A stretch of DNA of 64,000 bases, from the NCBI RefSeq assembly GCF_023015695.1, contig NZ_JALKAS010000002.1, positions 1 through 64,000 of the forward strand, written 5' to 3'. The position numbers and the translations under genes are program-made. Positions 9,168 to 17,089 of this stretch are shown in pieces (the first letter of the stretch is position 1; every line of letters starts with the position of its first letter). Under the pieces are notes generated by a model. It saw only the letters and a list, made by a program, of their open reading frames with translations. It had not been told where the DNA came from and did not search any database. Origin of the DNA: Jannaschia sp. S6380 (GTDB lineage: Bacteria > Pseudomonadota > Alphaproteobacteria > Rhodobacterales > Rhodobacteraceae).

Positions 9168-9991
9168 CCGCCGACATCCCCGTCGGAGCACATCGGCGCG
9201 TCGGAGCCCGGCGGCCGATACGACACGCAGCGGTAGAGCGCGCGCGCCTTCACGTCGCCGGGGGCCACGCCGGACCAGTCGGCCTGCGCTTCGCCGCCTG
9301 CCCAGATGTTGAACATGATCCGTCCCGGGATGTCCGGGATCGCGGTGTCGTCGGCATGGACGCGGAAGAGCTCGCGCCCGTCCGCGTACCAGACGATCTC
9401 CTCCGGCGACCAGTCGAACGCATAGACATGCGAGCCCTCGGCCGCGTCGAAGCCCAGATCGACCCATTGCCCGGGCAGGGGCGCGCCCTTGGCGAAGCGG
9501 GTCACCCAGACCCGGGTGGTGTCACGGCCCAGGAACTCCAGGTCGATCTCGTCCTGCGGATCGCCGTAGAACGGGCCGGTATAGGTGAAGAAGCTGGAAA
9601 TGACGCCCTCGCCGCGGGCTGCGGTCATCTCCACCTCGTAGCGCCCGTAATGGGTGCGAAGCCTGCGCTGGACCTCGGCGCCGTGGAATTCGGTCTCCGC
9701 CTCGTCGGGCGACGGAACCAGCGACAGGCTCAGCGCGTCGTCGAACCAGCCGACGGCATCGCGAACCCATGCGGTCCGGAAACCATTGGACCGGATCGTG
9801 AAATGACTGACCTGCCATCCGTCATCCAGCCGTTCGCCCGCCACGAAGCGGGACAGGAACGCCCCTTCGGGCGCGGCATCGACCGGCGAGACGAACGCCG
9901 CCGCCAGAAGGGCGCAGAACGCCCCCGACCGCAGGACGCCGCAGAGGCGGGAACTTGCGCGCTGGACGCGCGCGGGGACACTCGTGATCAT
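9164..9991 (-). CDS. Sec-exported GH16 endo-glycanase (ExoK-like)
   Basis: A 275-residue GH16 enzyme with a signal peptide (hydrophobic stretch CALLAAAFVSPVDAA, cleavage near residue 40) and the catalytic motif DEIDLEFLGRDTTR near residue 145. It resembles the GH16 domain of the large protein at 1-2372 over the whole fold (YGxYE, GFDAA, WYADGREL). ExoK in Sinorhizobium is a secreted GH16 that cuts nascent succinoglycan and controls chain length. The ATG at 9991 is chosen because it places the signal peptide correctly; an upstream TTG at 10033 would overlap the divergent gene. Confidence 0.85.
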   Translation of the reverse strand: MITSVPARVQRASSRLCGVLRSGAFCALLAAAFVSPVDAAPEGAFLSRFVAGERLDDGWQVSHFTIRSNGFRTAWVRDAVGWFDDALSLSLVPSPDEAETEFHGAEVQRRLRTHYGRYEVEMTAARGEGVISSFFTYTGPFYGDPQDEIDLEFLGRDTTRVWVTRFAKGAPLPGQWVDLGFDAAEGSHVYAFDWSPEEIVWYADGRELFRVHADDTAIPDIPGRIMFNIWAGGEAQADWSGVAPGDVKARALYRCVSYRPPGSDAPMCSDGDVGG

Positions 9992-10026
9992 GGGGACGCA
10001 TCTACCAGGAAAGTCGGCCAAACCGT

Positions 10027-10974
10027 ATGACAAGCAGTGAGATCAAGGCAACGGTGATCGTCGCCGCATGGAAGGCGGCGGACCAGTTGCCCCGGAGCGT
10101 CGGGAGCGCGCTCGCCCAGACCGGCGTGACGGTCGAGGTGGTGATCGTCGACGACGCCTCGCCCGACGACACCTTCGCGCGGGCGGAGGAACTGGCACGG
10201 GACGACCCACGCATCCGCGTGCTGCGGCTGACACGCAACGGCGGCCCCTCGGCCGCCCGCAACGCCGCGTTGGAGGTGGCGCGGGGAGAATGGGTGGCCG
10301 TCCTGGATGCCGACGACACCATGGCGCCCGATCGCCTGGCCGCGATGATCGCGCTGGGCGAAGCGCGCGGGGCCGATGCCGTGTTCGACGACCTGCAGCC
10401 GGTGGACGCGGCGGGGCACCCGCTCGGCCCCACACATCTCGCGCCGCTTGACATGCAGGGGCCGGAGGCCTGGTCGCTGGAGCGGTTCCTCGCCGGGTGC
10501 CAGGCCCGGCCGGGGGAGCCGTCGCTGGGCTATCTCAAGCCGGTGCTGCGGCGTGCCTTTCTCGACAGGCACGGCATCCGATACGACACCGCCCTGCGAA
10601 ACGGCGAGGATTTCCACCTGATCGCGGCCCTGCTGGCACAGGGCGGTCGGCTCTGGGCGCTGCCCGAGGCGCGGTATCGCTACACGCGTCAGACGGGTTC
10701 GATCTCGGCGCGCCTGAACCCGGACCACGCACGCGCCCTGGACCGCGCGGATGCGGCATTTATGGATCGCCATGGTGCGCATGCGGGGGTCAAGCGGCTG
10801 ATGCGGCGGCGGCGGCATCGATTGGCATCGCTGTCGACGGCCGAGGATATCATGGTGGCGTTGAAGACGCGCCGACCGGCTGCGGCGATCCGCGCGCTCG
10901 CGTCGCGGCCATCGGCAGCCCCGCGCCTGATGCGACAGCTGGCGGAGGCAATCTCCCGCCGACTGGCACGATGA
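10027..10974 (+). CDS. GT2-family glycosyltransferase (ExoW/ExoU type)
   Basis: The 315-residue protein opens ATVIVAAWKAADQLPRSV, carries VVIVDDASPDDT and LDADDTMAPDR (DxD near residue 98), then LRNGEDFHL in the C-terminal half. It is similar along its length to the minus-strand GT2 at 8211-9167. Only 35 bases separate its start from the divergent ExoK-like gene, so any promoters must overlap coding sequence. It probably adds a single sugar to the lipid-linked exopolysaccharide precursor in the cytoplasm. Confidence 0.85.
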   Translation: MTSSEIKATVIVAAWKAADQLPRSVGSALAQTGVTVEVVIVDDASPDDTFARAEELARDDPRIRVLRLTRNGGPSAARNAALEVARGEWVAVLDADDTMAPDRLAAMIALGEARGADAVFDDLQPVDAAGHPLGPTHLAPLDMQGPEAWSLERFLAGCQARPGEPSLGYLKPVLRRAFLDRHGIRYDTALRNGEDFHLIAALLAQGGRLWALPEARYRYTRQTGSISARLNPDHARALDRADAAFMDRHGAHAGVKRLMRRRRHRLASLSTAEDIMVALKTRRPAAAIRALASRPSAAPRLMRQLAEAISRRLAR

Positions 10975-11043
10975 TTCGGGCTTGCGCGGATGTCCGCCGA
11001 CGTGATTGCAGCGACTTCGAGGCAAAAAAATGACCGGAAGCTT

Positions 11044-11113
11044 ACAACATATTGAATAGAACGATTTGTTTCACACAACATATAGAGCGGTCACGAAATC
11101 CTCAGTTGTGAGG
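11044..11113. promoter_or_regulatory. AT-rich control region with direct repeats and an inverted repeat upstream of the ExoY-like gene
   Basis: The 266-base gap before the priming transferase holds a markedly AT-rich patch. ACAACATAT occurs at 11044-11052 and again at 11075-11083, 31 bases apart, close to three helical turns on the same face. A short inverted repeat CCTCA-GTTG-TGAGG lies at 11100-11113. These look like regulator-binding sites for the first committed step of polysaccharide synthesis, but no regulator gene is adjacent. Confidence 0.4.
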
Positions 11114-11240
11114 TCCGCCAAATGGGTAAATAAAGTCTTAACGCCGCAATTTCGGCGTGAGTGGGGTCATGCGGCGGCAGGGGCAGGTCGGTGGCTTTCT
11201 TGTTTTGAGCAGTTTTCAATCGACCCGGGGGGGTTGGATC

Positions 11241-11918
11241 ATGGAATATATTCGCAGCGAGGGTGACTTCGCGCGCCGAGGGCCGCGCATCTCGCCGACC
11301 AAGCACGCGGTAAAGCGTTCTCTGGACATCGTTTTTTCACTCGTCCTTCTTTTCCTGCTGGCGCCGTTGATGGCGATCATCGCTCTGCTGATCATGTGGC
11401 GCGACGGGGGCGGGGCGATCTTCGCACATGAACGCGTGGGCCGGGGAGGCGACCGATTCGGCTGCCTCAAATTCCGTACCATGGTCAAGGATGCGGATGT
11501 CCAGCTTGCCCGACTGTTGCGTGACGACCCGTCCGTGCGTGCCGAATGGGACGCGAATCAGAAGCTGAAGGACGATCCGCGCATCCTGAAGGGCATTGGA
11601 CACGTGCTTCGCGCGACCAGCCTCGACGAGCTGCCGCAGCTCTGGAACGTGCTGATGGGGCATATGAGCCTTGTCGGTCCGCGCCCCGTGGTCGAGGCGG
11701 AACTGCAGCGTTACGGCACGGCGTGCAGCCTGTATCTCTCGGTGCGTCCGGGTCTGACGGGCCCATGGCAGATCGGCGAGCGGTCCAACGGGTCCTACGA
11801 CTCGCGAGTGTCCGAGGACAGCGCCTACATCCAGAACTGGACGCTGTCGCAGGATGTCGCGATCATCTTCCGCACGGCGATGATGGTTCTGCGGGGTCGG
11901 GCGCCGGGCGCGTACTAG
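11241..11918 (+). CDS. ExoY-like undecaprenyl-phosphate sugar-1-phosphate transferase
   Basis: The 225-residue protein matches the bacterial sugar transferase family that primes polysaccharide assembly by moving a hexose-1-phosphate (galactose in ExoY) from UDP-sugar to undecaprenyl phosphate. It has one N-terminal membrane helix after [10 protein letters not shown], the FRTMVKDAD motif, [20 protein letters not shown], and [10 protein letters not shown] near the C-terminus. It lacks the extra N-terminal helices of WbaP-type enzymes. ATG at 11241 has a strong GGGGGG ribosome site, and the preceding AT-rich region suggests independent regulation. Its stop codon shares CTAG with the convergent small gene. 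Confidence 0.9.
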   Translation: MEYIRSEGDFARRGPRISPTKHAVKRSLDIVFSLVLLFLLAPLMAIIALLIMWRDGGGAIFAHERVGRGGDRFGCLKFRTMVKDADVQLARLLRDDPSVRAEWDANQKLKDDPRILKGIGHVLRATSLDELPQLWNVLMGHMSLVGPRPVVEAELQRYGTACSLYLSVRPGLTGPWQIGERSNGSYDSRVSEDSAYIQNWTLSQDVAIIFRTAMMVLRGRAPGAY

Positions 11919-12160
11919 AGGTCGCCGCGGGAGTCGTGGGCCAGACCCGCGACGTCCCATCTATCTGGTCGGCGCGGGGCGATCCGGGCCGACCGAACCG
12001 GCGGACGACGTGTCGCGACCCAGGCAATCGAGAGTGTCAGGACCGCGCCGCCGATCCAGAATATCAGGACGGCGAGCCATGCCGGACTGCCGAAGGCCGC
12101 CCATAGGACAACCGCCGACGCGAGGGCCGTTCCGTATCCGAGCGCAATGATCCTTAGCAT
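11915..12160 (-). CDS. Small two-helix membrane protein of unknown function
   Basis: Start at ATG 12160 follows a GGAAAGG ribosome site on the minus strand and gives 81 residues. Two hydrophobic segments (IIALGYGTALASAVVLWAAF and AWLAVLIFWIGGAVLTLSIAWVA) are followed by a basic arginine-rich tail. No family was recognised. It is convergent with the ExoY-like gene, sharing a 4-base CTAG double stop, and divergent from the flippase-like gene at 12240. Coding status rests on the ribosome site and the clear membrane pattern. Confidence 0.5.
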   Translation of the reverse strand: MLRIIALGYGTALASAVVLWAAFGSPAWLAVLIFWIGGAVLTLSIAWVATRRPPVRSARIAPRRPDRWDVAGLAHDSRGDL

Positions 12161-12239
12161 TCGAGCCTTTCCGCAAAGGCGGGGCGATTCCGCAAACCTA
12201 CTTGTGATATGGCGTTCCGACGAAGAAAGTCGAGTCACC

Positions 12240-13289
12240 ATGGCCGATCGGACCAATCCTGAACCAGTCGGCACAGGCGATTCGCCGCAAACCGGCGCGA
12301 TGATGCCGACCGGCGGGTCCGGCACGGCGACGGCGTCCGGGCGGTCGCGCCGTCTTCTGATGCGTGGCGTCAAGCTCGCGCTCTGCGCGGCGCTTCTGGT
12401 CTGGATCATCCGGTCAGCCGATCTGTCCGCGGTCTTCGCCGCCCTGGCAGGCGCCGATCCGGCCCTGCTGGCGCTGGCGGTGTCGATGCAACTGCTGGGC
12501 GCCGCGATCGTCGCGATGCGGTGGCAGCGACTGCTGGCCGTGCGCGACGTCCGGCCGGGATTCCGCTATCTCTGGGGTTCCACCGTCAGCGCGTTCTTCT
12601 TCCGGCAGTTCCTGCCTTCGGTCGTGGGCGGCGACGCGATCCGCAGCTACGATGCCTGGCGGGCGGGGGCCACGCCGGGGTTCTCGGCGCTCTCGCTGGT
12701 GGTCGACCGCCTGTTCGGTCTGCTGACGCTGATCGGCTTCGTGGCGATCGCCGCGCTGTCGATCCGGCAGGTGGTCGAGGATCTGCCCGGGTTCTGGCTC
12801 TATGTCGGGATCGGCCTCGCCGTCGTGGGGGGCGGCCTGGGGGCCCTTCTGATGCCGGGGCGCATCCCCTGGCCCGCGCGCATGCCCGCCAAACTGCGGC
12901 GCATCGCCGACGGGCTGCGCGCCTTCGACGGCGCCCGGGGCGTGGTGCTGCCCTGCCTCGGCCTGTCGATCCTGCTGCAGATCAACGTGGTGACCTTCTA
13001 CTTCGTTCTGTCCCAGGCGCTGGATCTGGGCGTGTCCTATGGTGCCTTCTTCGCGATCGTGCCGGTCGCGATCTTCGCGATGATGGCGCCGCTGTCGATC
13101 AACGCCATCGGCATCCGCGAAGCGATCTTCATCCTGCTGCTGGGCCTCTGGGGTGTCGACCGCGACCACGCGCTGGCCTTCGCCTGGGCGGAGTTCGGCG
13201 CCATCCTGACCGCCGGTCTGTTCGGCGGCATCGTCTATGCCCTGCGGCGCGGCACCGCGCGGCCGCCGCGCGTGGCGGACACGGCATGA
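12240..13289 (+). CDS. Flippase-like integral membrane protein (LPG synthase TM/UPF0104 family)
   Basis: The 349-residue protein has about eight hydrophobic segments and the family hallmark FLPSVVGGDAIRSYDAW near residue 115, followed by LVVDRLFGL and SINAIGIREAIF. This is the membrane domain of lysylphosphatidylglycerol synthetase (MprF) and AglD relatives, which often occur alone in glycan clusters. The C-terminal aminoacyl-transferase domain of MprF is absent. The first 40 residues are polar and poorly conserved. A role in lipid-carrier movement or polysaccharide synthesis is an inference from neighbours. Confidence 0.75.
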   Translation: MADRTNPEPVGTGDSPQTGAMMPTGGSGTATASGRSRRLLMRGVKLALCAALLVWIIRSADLSAVFAALAGADPALLALAVSMQLLGAAIVAMRWQRLLAVRDVRPGFRYLWGSTVSAFFFRQFLPSVVGGDAIRSYDAWRAGATPGFSALSLVVDRLFGLLTLIGFVAIAALSIRQVVEDLPGFWLYVGIGLAVVGGGLGALLMPGRIPWPARMPAKLRRIADGLRAFDGARGVVLPCLGLSILLQINVVTFYFVLSQALDLGVSYGAFFAIVPVAIFAMMAPLSINAIGIREAIFILLLGLWGVDRDHALAFAWAEFGAILTAGLFGGIVYALRRGTARPPRVADTA

Positions 13290-13346
13290 CGGCCGGCCAT
13301 GGGTGGCGCGGACGGGCGTGGCCGGCCCGCAGCGCGGGAGGCGCGC

Positions 13347-15344
13347 ATGTCGCTTAGCTATCGCGCCGATATCGACGGCCTGCGCGCGGTCGCCGTCCTG
13401 CCGGTCCTGGCCTTCCATTTCGGCCAGCCCTGGATGCCGGGGGGGTTCGTCGGTGTCGACGTGTTCTTCGTGATCTCGGGCTTCCTCATCACCTCGATCA
13501 TCCAGCGCGAGCTGTCGGCGGGCACCTTCTCGCTCCTGCATTTCTATGAGCGTCGGATCCGCCGCATCCTGCCCGCGTTGTTCGTCGTCATCGCCGGCAG
13601 CCTCGCGGCGGCGACCGTGGTCTTCCTGCCGCATCACCTGCGCGACGCGGGGCAGAGCGCGGTGGCCGCGACCGTGTTCGCATCGAACATACTCTTCTGG
13701 CTCGAGGCGGGGTATTTCGACGCCGCCGCCTATACCAAGCCGCTACTGCATACCTGGTCGCTGGCCATCGAGGAGCAGTTCTATCTGTTCGTGCCCCTCG
13801 TTCTGATGGCACTGGCCCGCCTCGGGCGACGCCCGGTCTTCTGGATCGGCGGGCTGACGCTGGCGTCCTTTGTGCTCAGCGCGCTGACCACGGCCACCGT
13901 CCCGACCGCGGCCTATTACCTGCTGCCCTGGCGCGCATGGGAACTGGGCGTGGGTGCGTTGCTGGCACTGGGCCTCGTTCCGGCCTTCGGCGGGCGCGCA
14001 TTGCGCGAAGGTGCGGCGCTGCTCGGGCTGGTCATGATCCTTCTGGCGGCGGTGATACTCGACAAGGGGACAGCCTTTCCGGGCGTCGCCGCCGCCCTGC
14101 CGGTGCTGGGCACGGCGCTGGTCCTGCATGCGGGTGCATCGGGCGGGACGCGCATCGGCGGTCTCCTCGGATCGACCCTGCCCGTCTGGATCGGCCGACG
14201 TTCCTATTCCCTCTACCTCTGGCACTGGCCGGCGGTCGTGTTCTTCCTCTACGTCTTCCTCGACATGCCCGACCCGCTGGAGGCGCTGGGCCTCTTCGCG
14301 CTGTCGCTGCTTCTGGCGGATCTCAGCTTCCGCTTCGTGGAGCGTCCATTTCGGCGTCCGACCTTCGGCAGCCGGCGTACGGTGTTCGCGGGTGCGGGCG
14401 CGGCCATGGTGGCGGTCATCGCCATCGGCCTGGTGCCCGTCGTCGGTACCGGCCTGCCCTTCCGCCTGCCGCCCGAGGCCAAGTTGCTGGCCGCCTTCGC
14501 CGAGGATCGCCACGCCGCCGCCCGCGCCTGCGAGCGGCGCCAGAACGGCAAGGACTGGAGCGAGCCGTGCCTGTTCGGTGCCCCCGCCGGCGGCCCGGCC
14601 CCGGTGGTGCTGCTGGGCGACAGCCACGGGCCGGCCTATGTCCCCGCGCTCGATCTCGCCGGGCAGGAACTGGGGCTGACGGTCGAGATGCTGGCGCATC
14701 GGGGCTGCCCGAACTTCCCCGACTTCCAGGTCTACTGGATCGGCGAGGAGCATGATTGCGGCCCCTATGTCGACACCACGTTCGAGCGGGTGCTGGCGGA
14801 CCCCGATGTCGAGCTGGTGATCTACACCCTTCGCGCGCAGCTCTACGCCCAGGGGTGGCCCGACTACAGCCTGACCGAGCGAAACCGCAGCCCGCTCCTG
14901 ATCGGGCCGCGCGCCGGGCCGCTGCCCGACGGCGCCGACCGTACGGCCTTCTACCTCGACCGGCTGGACGCGGCGGTCGGGCGCCTGCGCGCGTCGGGCA
15001 AGCAGGTCCTGCTCGTCTATCCCCTGCCCGAGGCCGAACAGCACGTGCCCGAGGCCGCCGCCCGGGCTCTCGTGCGCGGCGGTGATCCGGGTGACCTATC
15101 CATCGCCCGCACCCGCTTTGACGACCGGACGGCAACGATCATCGCAGGATATGACGAGATCGTGCAGCGCCACGACCTTCTCGCCCTACGAATCGACGGA
15201 ATTCTGTGCGACGAAACGGTCTGCGACCTGTTGCTGGAGGATGTTCCGTTGTTTCGCGACACCAACCACTTGACCGAAACGGCGGCCCGTCTGCTGGCGC
15301 CGCGCTTCGTGCAGGTCCTGCGGGATGCGCAGGTCGCGCGATGA
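13347..15344 (+). CDS. Membrane O-acyltransferase (acyltransferase-3) fused to SGNH domain
   Basis: The 665-residue protein starts YRADIDGLRAVAVLPVLAFH, the acyltransferase-3 signature, with about ten membrane helices to residue 370. The C-terminal half is a periplasmic SGNH domain with LLGDSHGPAYVPAL near residue 430 and DTNHLTETAARLLAPRF at the end. This OafA-type layout acetylates surface polysaccharide in the periplasm. GGGAGG precedes the ATG at 13347. Its stop overlaps the start of the hexapeptide acetyltransferase (ATGA at 15341), linking two acylation steps. Confidence 0.88.
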   Translation: MSLSYRADIDGLRAVAVLPVLAFHFGQPWMPGGFVGVDVFFVISGFLITSIIQRELSAGTFSLLHFYERRIRRILPALFVVIAGSLAAATVVFLPHHLRDAGQSAVAATVFASNILFWLEAGYFDAAAYTKPLLHTWSLAIEEQFYLFVPLVLMALARLGRRPVFWIGGLTLASFVLSALTTATVPTAAYYLLPWRAWELGVGALLALGLVPAFGGRALREGAALLGLVMILLAAVILDKGTAFPGVAAALPVLGTALVLHAGASGGTRIGGLLGSTLPVWIGRRSYSLYLWHWPAVVFFLYVFLDMPDPLEALGLFALSLLLADLSFRFVERPFRRPTFGSRRTVFAGAGAAMVAVIAIGLVPVVGTGLPFRLPPEAKLLAAFAEDRHAAARACERRQNGKDWSEPCLFGAPAGGPAPVVLLGDSHGPAYVPALDLAGQELGLTVEMLAHRGCPNFPDFQVYWIGEEHDCGPYVDTTFERVLADPDVELVIYTLRAQLYAQGWPDYSLTERNRSPLLIGPRAGPLPDGADRTAFYLDRLDAAVGRLRASGKQVLLVYPLPEAEQHVPEAAARALVRGGDPGDLSIARTRFDDRTATIIAGYDEIVQRHDLLALRIDGILCDETVCDLLLEDVPLFRDTNHLTETAARLLAPRFVQVLRDAQVAR

Positions 15345-16108
15345 CGCCACCGGATCAAGGGGCGATGCCCGAGGCCCCGGAAAAGGACCGCGTCGTCGCC
15401 TCCCTCTCGGCACCGGGCTCGCCGCTGGCGAAGTATCGCGCGTTCTTCGTCGGGCGCGGCGGGGCGGGGCATTTCCTGCGCTACGAACTGGCGATGACCT
15501 TCGCGGCGGGCGTCGGCGGGGCGCTCGGCTTCGCGCTGCGGAAGGTGTTGTTTCCGGGTCTGTTCGGATCGGCCGGGCGGGGCACCAATTTCGGCCGCAA
15601 CATCTCGCTGCGCTGTCCGGGCTGGATGCGGCTGGGCGACCACGTCACGATCGATGACGGCTGCGCGCTGGATGCGCGGGGCACGGCCGGGCGGGCCGAT
15701 TTCGTCATCGGGGACCGCACGCTGATCGCGCGCGATACGATCCTGGTGGTCAAGCAGGGCTATCTGCGGATCGGGCGCGATTGTTCCATCGGCACGCAAT
15801 GCACGCTGGCCGCCGTTTCGGGGATCGAGATCGGGGATCACGCCATCATCGCCGGACAATGCTATCTGGGCGGGGGGCGGTATCGCCATGCCCTGGGCGC
15901 CGGGCCGATGGTCGATCAGGGGCTGGAGACCAAGGGACCGGTCGTGCTGGGGCGCGACGTCTGGGTCGGCGCCGGGGTCAAGATCCTCGACGGGGTCCGG
16001 GTGGGCGACGGTGCCATCCTCGGCGCGGGTTGCGTCGTCACGGGCGATGTCGCCCCGAACGCGATCATGGGCGGCGTCCCGGCCCGCCCGATCGGCGCGC
16101 GGTCGTGA
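15341..16108 (+). CDS. Hexapeptide-repeat acetyltransferase (left-handed beta-helix)
   Basis: The 255-residue protein has the isoleucine/valine-rich hexapeptide repeats of the LbH fold from about residue 80 on (MRLGDHVTIDDGCALD, GRDVWVGAGVKILDGV, VGDGAILGAGCVVTGDV) and the usual closing PARPIG. Members transfer acetyl groups from acetyl-CoA to sugars in the cytoplasm. The N-terminal 80 residues resemble WcaF/NeuD-unrelated exopolysaccharide acetyltransferases and are not assigned. It is coupled to the upstream O-acyltransferase and overlaps the convergent membrane protein by 44 bases. Confidence 0.82.
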   Translation: MTPPDQGAMPEAPEKDRVVASLSAPGSPLAKYRAFFVGRGGAGHFLRYELAMTFAAGVGGALGFALRKVLFPGLFGSAGRGTNFGRNISLRCPGWMRLGDHVTIDDGCALDARGTAGRADFVIGDRTLIARDTILVVKQGYLRIGRDCSIGTQCTLAAVSGIEIGDHAIIAGQCYLGGGRYRHALGAGPMVDQGLETKGPVVLGRDVWVGAGVKILDGVRVGDGAILGAGCVVTGDVAPNAIMGGVPARPIGARS

Positions 16109-17006
16109 ACCGCCGGTGTCGAAGCCTTCCGTATCCCACCGCGGCCCACCACAGCCCGATCAGCGCGAGGCCGACATAGGACATCCGGTCGCGCCACCCC
16201 CCGACGTGGACATGCGCCGCGCGGATGCGGACGGTGTCGGCCGTGGTGAAACATGCCTGCACGGAGATCGTCGCCGGTGGGTCGGGCAGGGCGCCATCCG
16301 CGATGCGCAATGCCTCCCCCGTCCAGACGTGAAGGACGGTGCGGCCGTCGGCATCGGGCCCCACGCGGGCGCGGTCGAAGGCGATGCAGCGTCCCGCCCG
16401 CGTGTCCGTACCCCGCAGCGTGGCGATCCCGTGCGGGTCCGCGCGTTCGGCCAGCGGCATGGCGACGACAATCCCCACACCGCAGAGGAGCGCGAGCACC
16501 CCGGCAAGGAGTGGACGCCGCCGGCCGCCCGCCAGGCGCGCGGGTTTGCGCCAGAACGCGACGGCCCAGGCGAACACCGCCAGACCGAGGAGCGACAGGA
16601 CCAAAGTCGTCGGATCCTCGGGCCAGTAGAATGCGAGGCTGACCGGGCGCCAGTCGAACGGCGCCCACAGGATCGCGCCGTTTCCCCATTTCGCCTGCGT
16701 GGCGTCCAGGATCAGGTGCAGCGCCGCCCCGAGGCCCAGAATCGCGAAGATCCGGGCCGGTCGACGGGAGAGGCAGGCCAGGGCGCCCGCCGCCAGCAGG
16801 CAGAAGGGCAGGCTGCTGGCGACCACGGCCCAGAGACGCGCGTCATGGACCGGGGGCGCGACCGGCAGCGCGCGCAGCAACCGCAGGCCGATCCAGGGCA
16901 GATCAGGCAGAATGCAACCCAGCCAGATCCATCCCGGCGGGGCCGCCGCGATCGTGCCGCGCGTGATCACGGCCTGTATTCCGATATGGGCCAACGTGTT
17001 CGGCAT
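16065..17006 (-). CDS. Predicted membrane protein resembling YdjM/DUF457 metal-dependent hydrolases
   Basis: The 313-residue protein opens MPNTLAHIGIQAVITRG and has ILPDLPWIG and LHLILDATQ, resembling the H..G / PD.P / H..LD pattern of inner-membrane YdjM-type predicted hydrolases. Five or six hydrophobic segments are visible, with a soluble stretch in the C-terminal third. ATG at 17006 is preferred over GTG at 17018. The 3' end runs 44 bases into the convergent acetyltransferase gene. Substrate and role are unknown; its location suggests envelope function. Confidence 0.65.
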   Translation of the reverse strand: MPNTLAHIGIQAVITRGTIAAAPPGWIWLGCILPDLPWIGLRLLRALPVAPPVHDARLWAVVASSLPFCLLAAGALACLSRRPARIFAILGLGAALHLILDATQAKWGNGAILWAPFDWRPVSLAFYWPEDPTTLVLSLLGLAVFAWAVAFWRKPARLAGGRRRPLLAGVLALLCGVGIVVAMPLAERADPHGIATLRGTDTRAGRCIAFDRARVGPDADGRTVLHVWTGEALRIADGALPDPPATISVQACFTTADTVRIRAAHVHVGGWRDRMSYVGLALIGLWWAAVGYGRLRHRRFTTARRSGGPGRRP

Positions 17007-17089
17007 CGCCCCGGGCACCTCGATCCGTCCATGGCAACGCTAGGGCCTGTGGCGCGTGGCGGCAACGAAGGGTCGGGCCGGACGTGACG

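Noticed and set aside
9992-10033. TTG start at 10033 for the ExoK-like glycanase
   Set aside because: It would overlap the divergent gene start and place polar residues before the signal peptide; ATG 9991 fits better.
13743-15044. Minus-strand open frame of 433 codons opposite the O-acyltransferase
   Set aside because: Low-complexity shadow in GC-rich DNA; the plus strand has membrane helices and SGNH motifs.
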